Source: Crocinitomicaceae bacterium (GTDB lineage Bacteria; Bacteroidota; Bacteroidia; Flavobacteriales_D; Crocinitomicaceae). From it: 46,305 bases of DNA. The translations under genes were made by a program, and so were the position numbers. Location: contig JAURMI010000007.1 in NCBI GenBank assembly GCA_030830785.1, positions 113,383-159,687 of the forward strand, in the 5' to 3' direction. Of this stretch, positions 8,580 through 17,800 are shown piece after piece (position 1 is the stretch's first letter; each line of letters begins with the position of its first letter). Below the pieces are notes generated by a model. It had not been told where the DNA came from and did not search any database. It saw only the letters and a program-made list of their open reading frames with translations.

Positions 8580-9740
8580 CAAAATAAATTTGCTTTGATT
8601 GCGGGCCATTTTTCTTAGTAAAGGATTGGGTCTGTAACGGTCTTCGCCGTATTCTGTGAAAAGGTTTTCCAATCTTTCTAAGACCCAGTTTGCTCCCAAT
8701 TCATCGGCCCAAGCCAATAAGCCTTTGGGGTAATTTACTCCTTTGGTCATGGCCAAATCTATAGCTTCTGCACTAGCCACTTGCATGAATAAAGCATCGG
8801 CAGCTTCGTTGATTAATAGAACCAAAATTCGTTCAAAGATTTGTTTTGCCAATTCGCTATCTTCTTTTGGTTTTGGTAATGCTACCCCTTCATTGTAATC
8901 ATAAAAACCTCTATTTGTTTTTCTTCCAAGAAAGCCAGCCTCCATATGCCGTTTTTGAGTAAATGAAGGTTTAAATCTCGGATCATAATAAAAGGCGGCA
9001 AAAATCGTCTCGGTAACCGTGTAATTGATGTCGTTGCCAATAAAGTCCATAAGTGTAAAAGGCCCCATTTTAAAACCACCTAAATGGGTCATTGACCAAT
9101 CAATGGTGGCAAAATCTGCAATACCTTCCTCGTAAATGCGCAATGCTTCTCCATAGAAAGGTCTAGCAACCCGATTGACAATAAATCCTGGTGTATCCTT
9201 GCATACAACAACTGATTTTTTCCATGACGAAATCAAAGCTTCAACGCGCTCGGTATGCTTCAGCGTTGTACCTACACCGGGGATTACTTCAACCAAAGGC
9301 ATTATTGTTGCTGGATTGAAAAAATGAATGCCTAAAAATCGGCTTGGATCTTTCAAACTAGCGCCTATGGAAGCTATCGAAAGTGAAGAGGTATTACTTG
9401 CTAAAATACAATCTGGTGAAACAGCTTGTTCAAGTTGTTGAAAAACCTGATGCTTAATAGCTAGGTCTTCGACAATGGCCTCAATTATCAATGAAGCTTC
9501 ACTATGCTCGCTTAGTTGGGTTGTAAATCTAAGGTTTTGAATTATTTGAGTAGCTTCATCAGATGTGATTTTACCTTTATCAACTAAGCGGTTTAAACTA
9601 TGTTCAATGTGTGATTTGGCCAAATCAAGCTGTTGTGAATTGGTATCGCTAAGTACCACGCGGTGCCCATTTTGAGCAGCTACTTGGGCAATGCCCGCAC
9701 CCATTGTGCCTGCACCAATTACACCTATGAGTTCTTTCAT
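8577..9740 (-). CDS. paaH: 3-hydroxyacyl-CoA dehydrogenase, PaaH type
   Basis: In phenylacetate catabolism PaaH oxidises 3-hydroxyadipyl-CoA to 3-oxoadipyl-CoA with NAD+. I start it at the ATG at 9740 (387 residues), where MKELIGVIGAGTMGAGIAQ gives the NAD-binding Rossmann motif at once; the longer frame from 9776 would run into paaG. LGIHFFNPATIMPLVEVI holds the active-site His, KDTPGFIVNRVARPF is the interdomain signature, and KMGPFTLMDFIGND with LGRKTNRGFYDY is the C-terminal part most like PaaH. paaG lies 1 nt upstream. No ring-oxygenase, ligase or thiolase gene is near, so a general fatty acid role is possible. Confidence 0.85.
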   Translation of the reverse strand: MKELIGVIGAGTMGAGIAQVAAQNGHRVVLSDTNSQQLDLAKSHIEHSLNRLVDKGKITSDEATQIIQNLRFTTQLSEHSEASLIIEAIVEDLAIKHQVFQQLEQAVSPDCILASNTSSLSIASIGASLKDPSRFLGIHFFNPATIMPLVEVIPGVGTTLKHTERVEALISSWKKSVVVCKDTPGFIVNRVARPFYGEALRIYEEGIADFATIDWSMTHLGGFKMGPFTLMDFIGNDINYTVTETIFAAFYYDPRFKPSFTQKRHMEAGFLGRKTNRGFYDYNEGVALPKPKEDSELAKQIFERILVLLINEAADALFMQVASAEAIDLAMTKGVNYPKGLLAWADELGANWVLERLENLFTEYGEDRYRPNPLLRKMARNQSKFIL

Positions 9741-9741
9741 C

Positions 9742-10518
9742 TTAGTTTCCTTTAAAAATAGCTTGTCTTTTTTCAAGAAAGGCAGCTACGCCTTCTTTGA
9801 AGTCGTTGGTTTTTCCAGCTTTAGTTTGCATTTGTTCCTCAACTTTGAGTTGGGTAGAAAGATCATTAAATAGGGCTGAATTGATAGCATTTTTCGTTAG
9901 CCCTAGGCCTTTGGTTGGCATTTGAGCAATATTACTTGAAAATTCTTGGATAAAATGCTCAAACTCTTCATCACCGATGGCTTTATATATCATGTTCATT
10001 TGCTCAGCAGCTTTTGCACCCACTTTTTCCCCAGTAAGCATCAAGGCTGTGGCTTTTTGCAAGCCAACTAATCTCGGCAACATAAAAGTACCACCTGAGT
10101 CTGGTATCAATCCAATTTTAGAAAAGGCTTGAATAAAACTTGCACTTTCTTTGGCAATTACTATATCACATGCCAAAGCTAAATTCGCGCCAGCGCCGGC
10201 GGCAACACCATTCACTGCAGCAATAATGGGTTTTTCTAAACTGCGCAGTTTTAAAATAATTGGGTTGTAATGTTCACGTACAATTTTTTGTAGTTCTGGC
10301 CCATTTGGGTCTGTGGCTTCGGCCAAATCTTGCCCTGCACAAAATGCTTTTCCTTGTCCAGTGATAACAACAGCTCGAATGCGATTATCCAAAGCGCAAT
10401 TATCCAATTCAAGCTGTAGCGCTAAGGCCATTGTTCGATTAAAAGAATTGAAAACCGAAGGCCTATTGAGTGTAATAGTCTGAACTCCGTTTTCTAAATG
10501 GGTGAGTAGCTCTTGCAT
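9742..10518 (-). CDS. paaG: Enoyl-CoA hydratase/isomerase, PaaG type
   Basis: A crotonase-fold protein of 258 residues. PaaG isomerises the ring-1,2-epoxyphenylacetyl-CoA to the oxepin form before ring opening, and also shifts a double bond later in the pathway. Matches to PaaG beyond the general family are LREHYNPIILKLRSLEKP-like text at about 79-97, NGVAAGAGANLALACD (oxyanion-hole glycines, 103-118) and SFIQAFSKIGLIPDSGGTF, with Asp140 in the catalytic position. The start is 1 nt after the stop of the WYL gene and the stop is 1 nt before paaH. This places it in a tight six-gene minus-strand run. The substrate is inferred from sequence similarity only. Confidence 0.82.
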   Translation of the reverse strand: MQELLTHLENGVQTITLNRPSVFNSFNRTMALALQLELDNCALDNRIRAVVITGQGKAFCAGQDLAEATDPNGPELQKIVREHYNPIILKLRSLEKPIIAAVNGVAAGAGANLALACDIVIAKESASFIQAFSKIGLIPDSGGTFMLPRLVGLQKATALMLTGEKVGAKAAEQMNMIYKAIGDEEFEHFIQEFSSNIAQMPTKGLGLTKNAINSALFNDLSTQLKVEEQMQTKAGKTNDFKEGVAAFLEKRQAIFKGN

Positions 10519-10519
10519 T

Positions 10520-11527
10520 TTATTTTTGATAACGTTTTAGTAAAGCACTTGCTCTTTTTTCAATGGTTTCTCTTAGATCATTGGGTTGTAGAACTTCAAC
10601 TTCTCCCGCATAACCTAATAAATTTCGAATAAATTCTTCGGTAATCAAAATGCGTAATTCAAAAACGCTAAAATCTTTGTGTTTTTCGATGCATTTTTGA
10701 GAATGATGAAATGCTTGTGATTCAATATATTTTGCGGCTATTGGATCGGCTTTAATCAAAATCTTTTGTGCTTCACCCTTAAATGCGGTAATTCCTATAG
10801 CATCGCGGAAATATCGTGAAGGATCAAAATCAGCAGGAATGTCTGCTTCTTCATCGAGAAGTTGAAGATCTGCCATTCTGTCCAAAGCAAAAGTGAGAAT
10901 ATCTTGCTTATGAAGATCATAACTTATTAAATACCAACGATTTCGGTACTCTTTTAAAAATAAAGGACTGACCTTACGTGGTTTTGATTGCTCTTGTTGG
11001 AAGCTCCTATACAGAAACCAAATGCGTTTTTTTGCTTGTATTCCTTCTAGTATCATTGGAAGAAATTCATTTCCTCCAGTCGAAAATGCAGCCTCAAATT
11101 GAATATATTCTGAAAGCGCTTGATTTTGATCTCCCAGGGCTACACGATCAACGATCTTATCAATGGCCAAGCCGAACTGCTTAAAAAACGGCACCTCTCT
11201 GAATTGTTGCAAGGTTGAGACTGCAAAACGGATTGAAGAGAGTTCGTCTTCGGTGAGCGGCACATCATTGATACTAAAGTTGGCATCCTCATAATAATAA
11301 CCCGCATTTTTCTTACTGTATTTAATAGGAGCATCGTGTTCCATTTTCATATTAAAGAGATCTTTTTCAATGGTTGATGCACAGATATGATTTCCAACAT
11401 CTGAGCCAAATAAAGCCTCTTCACATGCAGATCTTATATTTTCTTTAGAAGGATAGGGTTTATATTTATTGCGCAGCATCCTATCAATGATGCGGTAGCG
11501 GATTAGGGCATTTTTAATGTGAGGCAT
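10520..11527 (-). CDS. WYL-domain transcriptional regulator
   Basis: A 335-residue protein. Residues about 1-75 look like an N-terminal DNA-binding region of the YafY/PafBC kind (ALIRYRIIDRMLRN, then DVGNHICASTIEKDLFNMK, compatible with a winged helix). The WYL domain follows at about 150-230 (KKRIWFLYRSF, RKVSPLFLKEYRNRWYLISYD), and a C-terminal WCX-like extension reaches residue 335. WYL domains bind a ligand, often a nucleotide or nucleic acid, and change DNA binding in response. It lies inside the mbnP-to-paaH run with 3 nt and 1 nt spacings, so it may control that operon. The ligand is unknown. Confidence 0.85.
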   Translation of the reverse strand: MPHIKNALIRYRIIDRMLRNKYKPYPSKENIRSACEEALFGSDVGNHICASTIEKDLFNMKMEHDAPIKYSKKNAGYYYEDANFSINDVPLTEDELSSIRFAVSTLQQFREVPFFKQFGLAIDKIVDRVALGDQNQALSEYIQFEAAFSTGGNEFLPMILEGIQAKKRIWFLYRSFQQEQSKPRKVSPLFLKEYRNRWYLISYDLHKQDILTFALDRMADLQLLDEEADIPADFDPSRYFRDAIGITAFKGEAQKILIKADPIAAKYIESQAFHHSQKCIEKHKDFSVFELRILITEEFIRNLLGYAGEVEVLQPNDLRETIEKRASALLKRYQK

Positions 11528-11530
11528 AAT

Positions 11531-12940
11531 TTATTTTATGCTTTGCTGGAAACCAAAAAGTTTGAAAAACTTGATTGCTTGTACAACTTCATATGGAACA
11601 TCGTCTTCCCAACTTTTTGCATTTGCTTTGATTTTGCTCAGGACATCGTCGGAAAGTATATGTAATAATTTAGTATCATACTCTTTGAGAGGTGTAATTT
11701 TATCATTGGCTTGCATATAATTTAGTAAGCCCATCATTTTTTGAGGTAATCTTATATTGTCTAAGTGGTATAATTCACCATCTTCTACATTAAGAGCTGG
11801 ATAAATGTAAAGTTTGACATTGTGTCCAAATCCTCGTCCGAAGGCTTCAAGTAAGCCTCCTGGTAGATTGTCATAATATTTCTCGTCAAAGATGATATGC
11901 AAATTATAAATTCCCATAATTACCCCAACTAAATTTCCTCGTGCTATTGAAGAAAGATATTCGAGCATTTTATAGTGTTTTAAATAATTCGAAACCATAA
12001 CAGTATAACCCAGTGAACCCAGTAATTCTGAACGATCTAAAAAATCTTTATCAGAAATTTTCCCATCGGCCGTAAGGTCCTTTAAGGTAAGTTCAAATAC
12101 AACTTCAAGTTGTTCTGGCTTAACTCGTTTTTCTTTAGCAAATGCCTCTCGTGCCCGCTCTATCATATCGATATGTACTTTTGTTACAGGTCTGAAGCGC
12201 CCGCGCATTAAGAGAATATTTTTTTTGTAAAGCGCTGTCGATGGCTGCAAAACGTTCTTGGCCAAATCAAACATGGTTGCATTGGTGATTCCACGCCTTA
12301 CCAAATTTAGGGCAATTATGCGGTTATCAATTTCCTCAAAATCAGGTCCAGAAATTCGAAGCATATCAATCTCCATGCGCTCTGGCGGCAAACGATGTAC
12401 GATGCCATCAATGAATTCATCTATATTTTTAGACTGAAAATAACAAGCATAAATTAGGTTGACGCCCAATATGCCTAATGCTTCTTGTTGGGCTTTGTGA
12501 CTATTATCGTGCATTTTAATATGCAAAATGACATCATTGGGCTTTTTTGTTGATTCTAACTGAAAGCGTATTCCAACCCAACCTTGACCTTGGTTAGTTT
12601 TATGGTAATTGAGTGATTCAACTGTATTACAAAATGCAAAAAAACACGCATCTTGATTTTTTTGGGGTAAAATCTCTTCTAAATGTTTGAATTCGGTTTT
12701 AAGCATTGTAAGTAACCGTTCCTCACATACATAGCGAACTGTCTCTCCATACATAGAGTCTGATACTTTCATGTCGTATGCCGATTGCGTGTAAGCAATC
12801 GTTCCCGAACTCCCTCCAGCTTTAAAGAAATTAGCCGCAACTTCTTGTCCTGCTCCTATTTCTGCAAAACATCCATAGATGTCTTTGTTGAGGTTAATTT
12901 TTAACGCTTTGTCTTCAGTGGTTAATCGACTTGCACTCAT
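11531..12940 (-). CDS. Conserved protein with degenerate nucleotidyltransferase (HxGH-like) signature
   Basis: A 469-residue soluble protein without signal peptide or membrane segment. I recognise it as a conserved family, common in Bacteroidota and other bacteria, that is often labelled nicotinate-nucleotide adenylyltransferase or, wrongly, TonB-dependent receptor. Residues 243-262 read LLMRGRFRPVTKVHIDMIE, which resembles the GRFxPxHxGH start of nucleotidyltransferases, but the (H/T)xGH motif is TKVH, with Val for Gly. No ISSTxxR motif is evident afterwards. The N-terminus (CFAEIGAGQEVAANFFKAGG) is highly distinctive and is not part of any fold I know. It sits 1 nt after the di-haem gene. 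The enzymatic role is unproven. Confidence 0.7.
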   Translation of the reverse strand: MSASRLTTEDKALKINLNKDIYGCFAEIGAGQEVAANFFKAGGSSGTIAYTQSAYDMKVSDSMYGETVRYVCEERLLTMLKTEFKHLEEILPQKNQDACFFAFCNTVESLNYHKTNQGQGWVGIRFQLESTKKPNDVILHIKMHDNSHKAQQEALGILGVNLIYACYFQSKNIDEFIDGIVHRLPPERMEIDMLRISGPDFEEIDNRIIALNLVRRGITNATMFDLAKNVLQPSTALYKKNILLMRGRFRPVTKVHIDMIERAREAFAKEKRVKPEQLEVVFELTLKDLTADGKISDKDFLDRSELLGSLGYTVMVSNYLKHYKMLEYLSSIARGNLVGVIMGIYNLHIIFDEKYYDNLPGGLLEAFGRGFGHNVKLYIYPALNVEDGELYHLDNIRLPQKMMGLLNYMQANDKITPLKEYDTKLLHILSDDVLSKIKANAKSWEDDVPYEVVQAIKFFKLFGFQQSIK

Positions 12941-12941
12941 A

Positions 12942-14015
12942 TTAATTGGGGTCTTTGAAAGCTGGATTGGTAATAAAACTCGAATCAGTAAGTGTCAAGA
13001 GAAACTTTTTTAGGTTTTTTTTCTCTATGGCACTTAGCTGAACTCCGCCCTGATTGGCAAATTCAATCAAGGGGTCAATGGTTGGAGAGATGCTCACCCC
13101 ACTTGAATAATGTTCAATAACTTGATCGAGGGTTTGAAATCGGCCATCATGCATGTATGGAGCGCTGAGCGCAATATTGCGTAGTGTAGGCACCTTGAAT
13201 TTACCGTAATCCTCAGGGTTTCCAGTCACTGAACCGCGACCTAGGTCTGTAAAATTAGCATCAAGACCATTGTTGCTATATTTTTTAACACGCATTAAAG
13301 GGCCATTGTGGCAGTGAAAGCAGTCGGCTCCATTCAGACTTTTAAAAAGATCATAACCATCCCATTCTGAGGGTGTGATCGATTGTAGCGTAGATAGTTC
13401 AGCACTTGAAAGAGCTACCCCGTTTTCATATTTATACATGACATCAAATTTCGACGCCCCAGAAATCATGGTACGGATAAACTGAGCAATGGCTTTTGCC
13501 ACTTTAATAGAGTCAATGCCTGGTTCGCCAAAGGCACGATAAAACCTATTTCGGTATTCAATGTCGAGATTCAATTTATAAACAGCGTCGGTCCAACTTT
13601 GATGCATTTCAATAGGATTGGGCACGGGTTCTAAAATTTGCTGTTCTAGTGTTGCAGCGCGGCCATCCCAAAAGAAAAATTTGTCCCATCCTAGATTTAT
13701 TAATGCCATGGCGTTGCGATTTCCAGAAATACCATCAATCCCAGTCGAATAGCTATTTGGATCTGCAAAACTACTCGATGGCCGATGACAAGAGGCACAA
13801 CTCATCGAATCATTGCCTGAAAGCCTTTTTTCATAAAATAACCAGCGCCCAAGTGCAACTCCCTCAACTGTCATTGGATTATCGGCAGGTATGTCCATAG
13901 AAGGAAAGTGACTAGGTATTTCTAAAGCGTATGGCGTTGGCCGAAAATTGGCTTTGTCTTTTTTGCAAGCCACGGTTAAAAAAAGCAATGGAAGAAAATG
14001 GATAATTTGCTTCAT
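12942..14015 (-). CDS. Di-haem cytochrome c peroxidase-family lipoprotein (MbnH/MauG-like)
   Basis: A 357-residue envelope protein with lipobox LTVAC (Cys17). Two c-type haem sites are present: CASCH at 73-77 and CFHCH at 232-236. The linking segment GNRNAMALINLGWDKFFFWD with GRAATLEQQ is the usual family text, and YMHDGRFQTLDQVIEHY follows the second haem. The family includes bacterial peroxidases, MauG (tryptophan tryptophylquinone formation) and MbnH, which oxidises a Trp of its partner MbnP. Here the MbnP-like gene ends on the base immediately before this start, which strongly favours the MbnH type. It is probably periplasm-facing and membrane-anchored. Confidence 0.88.
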   Translation of the reverse strand: MKQIIHFLPLLFLTVACKKDKANFRPTPYALEIPSHFPSMDIPADNPMTVEGVALGRWLFYEKRLSGNDSMSCASCHRPSSSFADPNSYSTGIDGISGNRNAMALINLGWDKFFFWDGRAATLEQQILEPVPNPIEMHQSWTDAVYKLNLDIEYRNRFYRAFGEPGIDSIKVAKAIAQFIRTMISGASKFDVMYKYENGVALSSAELSTLQSITPSEWDGYDLFKSLNGADCFHCHNGPLMRVKKYSNNGLDANFTDLGRGSVTGNPEDYGKFKVPTLRNIALSAPYMHDGRFQTLDQVIEHYSSGVSISPTIDPLIEFANQGGVQLSAIEKKNLKKFLLTLTDSSFITNPAFKDPN

Positions 14016-14753
14016 TTAAAATGGCGTAATTGCGTTTTTAAAATTGTTCACTACTTTTTGAGTCAAAGCCTGTTGGCCAGCTGCTGAATGTGTCAGAAAC
14101 TCACTATTGAGTTGTATGCTATTTGATCCCTCTCCCAAAAAGTTAAGTAGGTCTAATTTGAGTTTAAACTCATGGGTATTTTGTCCAATATCTGTCCAGT
14201 TGATATTAGACCAGCCTAATGCTTGGGCATTGATATCTGAGCCAATATGAAAACTAAATGAATGGTCTGTAATAAGGTTGGCATCTGGAATGGTATCCAC
14301 TTTTCCTTCAATATTTATAAAGATGTAGCCGGGGTTCCAACCCCAATGCATTGGTCCAGCATTGGATATGTTAAGTGGACTAGTGTTCTCAAATGCGCTT
14401 GGATCGAGATGGTTGAGGCTGCTATCTACACCAAGGATACAGTTCAAATGTTCGAATTGCTTATAATCACCTTCAATTTTAAAGAGTTGCTTGTCAGTTT
14501 CTCTAAAATCAAAAAGTGAAGCTTGATGCAAGGCAAGAGAATTATTAGCAAATAAACTAAAATAACATTTGAGTTCTGTGAATTTAACTTTAAAACCTTC
14601 TTGCGTGGTGTATATGCTATCCATAAAGAAACTTTGACTGCCAAAAACTGGTTGCAATGACATTTCAATATACTCCTTTTGGGCTTGAGGCTTATCTTTT
14701 TCACAAGCAGCAAATGCTAGCAATATAAAAGGGGTTATAATTATTGCTCTCAT
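14016..14753 (-). CDS. MbnP-family lipoprotein (partner of MbnH-type di-haem enzyme)
   Basis: The ATG at 14753 gives a 245-residue lipoprotein with lipobox AFAAC (Cys17), preferred over an upstream ATG at 14828 that buries the signal. The recognisable MbnP signature is GPMHWGWNPGYIFINIEG at about 133-150 with Trp137 and Trp139, preceded by KVKFTELKCYFS and followed by HSFSFHIG. In methanotroph systems MbnP is a periplasmic copper-binding protein whose conserved Trp is converted to kynurenine by MbnH. Here it directly precedes the MbnH-like gene with no spacer. No methanobactin peptide or biosynthesis gene is present, as in many non-methanotroph MbnP-MbnH pairs. Copper binding and Trp modification are inferred. 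Confidence 0.82.
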   Translation of the reverse strand: MRAIIITPFILLAFAACEKDKPQAQKEYIEMSLQPVFGSQSFFMDSIYTTQEGFKVKFTELKCYFSLFANNSLALHQASLFDFRETDKQLFKIEGDYKQFEHLNCILGVDSSLNHLDPSAFENTSPLNISNAGPMHWGWNPGYIFINIEGKVDTIPDANLITDHSFSFHIGSDINAQALGWSNINWTDIGQNTHEFKLKLDLLNFLGEGSNSIQLNSEFLTHSAAGQQALTQKVVNNFKNAITPF

Positions 14754-14757
14754 ATAA

Positions 14758-14765
14758 CAAAAATA
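14758..14765 (-). promoter_or_regulatory. Candidate -7 box (TATTTTTG) at the head of the mbnP operon
   Basis: Minus-strand TATTTTTG ends 4 nt before the ATG at 14753, in the 70-nt region shared with the divergent helicase gene. If real, the transcript starts at or next to the start codon. No good -33 TTTG is found. Confidence 0.3.
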
Positions 14766-14823
14766 CGTCAAAACCCTTAAAATGTTCTTAATTTTAAGAA
14801 AAGATATGCTCGACAAGAGAATG

Positions 14824-17800
14824 CACACAATAACTAATAAATCATTGCAAGTTTATGCTGCCTCAGCTGGAAGTGGTAAAACACATCGTCTTGTTTTGAC
14901 TTATCTTAAGATTTTACTCTCAGATCCTAATTATGGACAGAAATTTAGAAACATTGTTGCAATGACTTTCACCAATAAGGCTGCCAATGAAATGAAAGAG
15001 AGAATTTTGCAGACCTTAAGTGGAATTGCCTTTGAACATCATGCGAGCCAAAAGTCAAATGCCCTAAAGCAAGATCTAATTGCCGAAACAAAACTTAGCG
15101 AACAGCAAATTAAAGAAAGGTCGGCAATTGCGCTTCAAGGAATTCTTCATCACTATGAAGATTTTAATATTTCGACGATTGATAAATTCAATCTTAAATT
15201 AATAAGATCATTTAGTCGGGATTTAAATTTACCCGCTGATTTTGAGGTAATTATAAACGAAAAGTTAGTTCTAGATGAGGTGCTCGATCTGTTATTTGCC
15301 AAACTCGGACAAGCTGATTTTGAAGAACTGACTAAAATGATGTTGGCATACGCAAAAACTAAAGTTGCAGATGGGGAATCATGGGATTTTAAGAAATCGT
15401 TAATGCAGTTTTCTGAGGTTTTAGGCAAGGAAAATAACATTGAAGAAATCAAGCTTTTATTTGAAAATTCCTATTCGCACGAAGCATATAAGGCCTTAGT
15501 TGAGCGTAAAGAAAAGGTTAAATCTGATTTTTTAGCTAAATGTTCAGAAGCTTATTTATTAGCGGCACCATTTAAAGGAATAAATTTTAAAACTCCAACA
15601 GACCAAAAGCGCATCGATGCGCTAGTCAATGACTCCAATTGGGGTCTTGGAAAACAAACTGGCCCTTTTTATGCTTCTGGTTTTTTAAGTAAACTACAAG
15701 AAAATAAATTCGACCTTCCATCCGAGGTAAGTAGTTCACTTATAGAATTGTCGGATGCATACCAGAGAGACTTTGCTAAATTTAGTTTGTTAGAAGCCCA
15801 AAGAAAAAATTTCTTTAACATGGCATTGTTGCAATATGTTGCAATTCAAATCAGCGAGTTGATGGCCCTTCAAAAACAAATTCGAATCTCGGAATTCAAT
15901 CAACTTATTAGTCAATTGGTTCAAGGTGAGAGTGCGCCATATATCTATGAGCGATTAGGCATACGCTTTGAACATTTTTTATTAGACGAATTTCAAGATA
16001 CCTCCCGATTGCAATGGGTCAATATGATCCCCTTGATATTAGAAGCCATTTCTTATAACAGGTTGAATCTCATAGTTGGTGATGCAAAACAGAGTATTTA
16101 TAGGTTCAATAATGGCTTGGCAGAGCAATTCGTTTCACTTCCCAAACTATATAATCCAGAAGATAATCCGGAACTAAGTCTTATTAGCAAACAATTTGAG
16201 TCAAATGGTGAGAAAATAAGTTTAAAAAATAATTTCAGATCTGCACCCCAGATCGTAGCTTTCAATAATGCGCTATTTGAAAATCTAGCTGGTAGTCTTT
16301 CTTCGGAGAAAAAAGATTTTTATTCGGATTTAAGACAAGATGCCAAATCCAATAAGCAAGGCTATATTAGAATTGAAACGCTATTAAATAAGCTCCCAAA
16401 TGAGTTGTTACACCAAAAAATAATCTCGACCATTGATGATTTGTTAAATGATGGTTTTCGACCATGTGATATATGTATTTTAACTGAGCGCAATAAAACG
16501 GGAAACTCCATTGCCATGGCATTAACTCAGGCGGGTAAACAAGTGGTTTCTCAAGATTCCTTATTAATCTATTCTAATCCAGTAGTTCAACTTTTTTTAA
16601 TTTACTTAAAAAAGCGTGCTAGACCATCAAATTCTACGCTCGGTAAACGGTTAGCTGAAGCATATTTGCGTGTACATAAAAAATTTGACGCATCATCTTT
16701 TATGTCTTATTTCAAAACAGTTCAAAAGGATGCAAAGACCTACCGATATTTTGATGAAAAGACTTTTTTAAAAGATGAATTTGGATCTGCTGAGGCTATT
16801 TTTATGCCATATGAACACTTGTATGATTTATTGCAAAAAGCGGCAATTTGCTTTAAAATTGACGAAACAAAAGATCCTTATGTGCATCATTTTTTTGATG
16901 TCGCATTTCAATATCAATTAAATCGTAATGCTGAACTTTTGCCCTTTATAGATTTTGTTGAACAACAAAAGGATAAACTCGCCCTACAGTTGCCAGAGTC
17001 AACAGAATCAATCCGAATTACGACTATTCACAAAGCCAAAGGTTTAGAATTTCCCATTGTATTAATACCGAGTTTAGATTTTACAATTGAAATTTATGGC
17101 TACAACAATTATTTGATGAATACCAATGAGGGATTGGCTTATTGTTATCCTTCCAAAAATATTCCAGAATTTAAAAAATTCTATGATAAAGAACTTTCAG
17201 CCATTTTACTCGATAAAATAAATCTGCTTTATGTAGCTTTAACTCGTCCAGAACAGCGCTTGTATATTTGGAATCATCATAAACAAAAAGGTTTTGGCGC
17301 ACAAATTCACGAACAAATATTGAATTTGCCATTTTTAGAATCTACCGAAGAACATGTTTACACTTATGGTCTTAATTTAGCTATAGAATTTTCTAAATCA
17401 GACCTCGAAAAACAAGCGGCTGAACAAACTAAATTTTATCATCCTATTGGTCTCCACGATCAGCTTTGGTATCCGGCTCTTGCTTTTCGTACTCCTGATA
17501 TTGATCGAGAAGAAGATTTACTCTTTGGGCTAGCATTTCACCGCGTTCTATCGCTTTGTTCAAGCCCACAAGATTTGACGAGTGCTATAAATCAAGCCCT
17601 TCAAGAGGGAGCGCTGGCCATAGATCAAAAAAAAGCTGTTGAAGATGCTGCTAATCGATTTTGGATGCATGTTACGCGAAAAAAATTAAATCTAGATGTT
17701 ATCGAAGAGTTTAATGAACAACGTATCATTGCAGACATTAATCAAGTAAAACAACCCGATAAAGTTTGGAGAAGGTCAAATGAAATTATCGTCATCGATT

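Noticed and set aside
14754..14823. A methanobactin precursor (mbnA-like) peptide near the mbnPH pair
   Set aside because: The 70-nt space upstream of the mbnP-like gene holds no short frame with the Cys-pair core peptide, and no biosynthesis genes are nearby.
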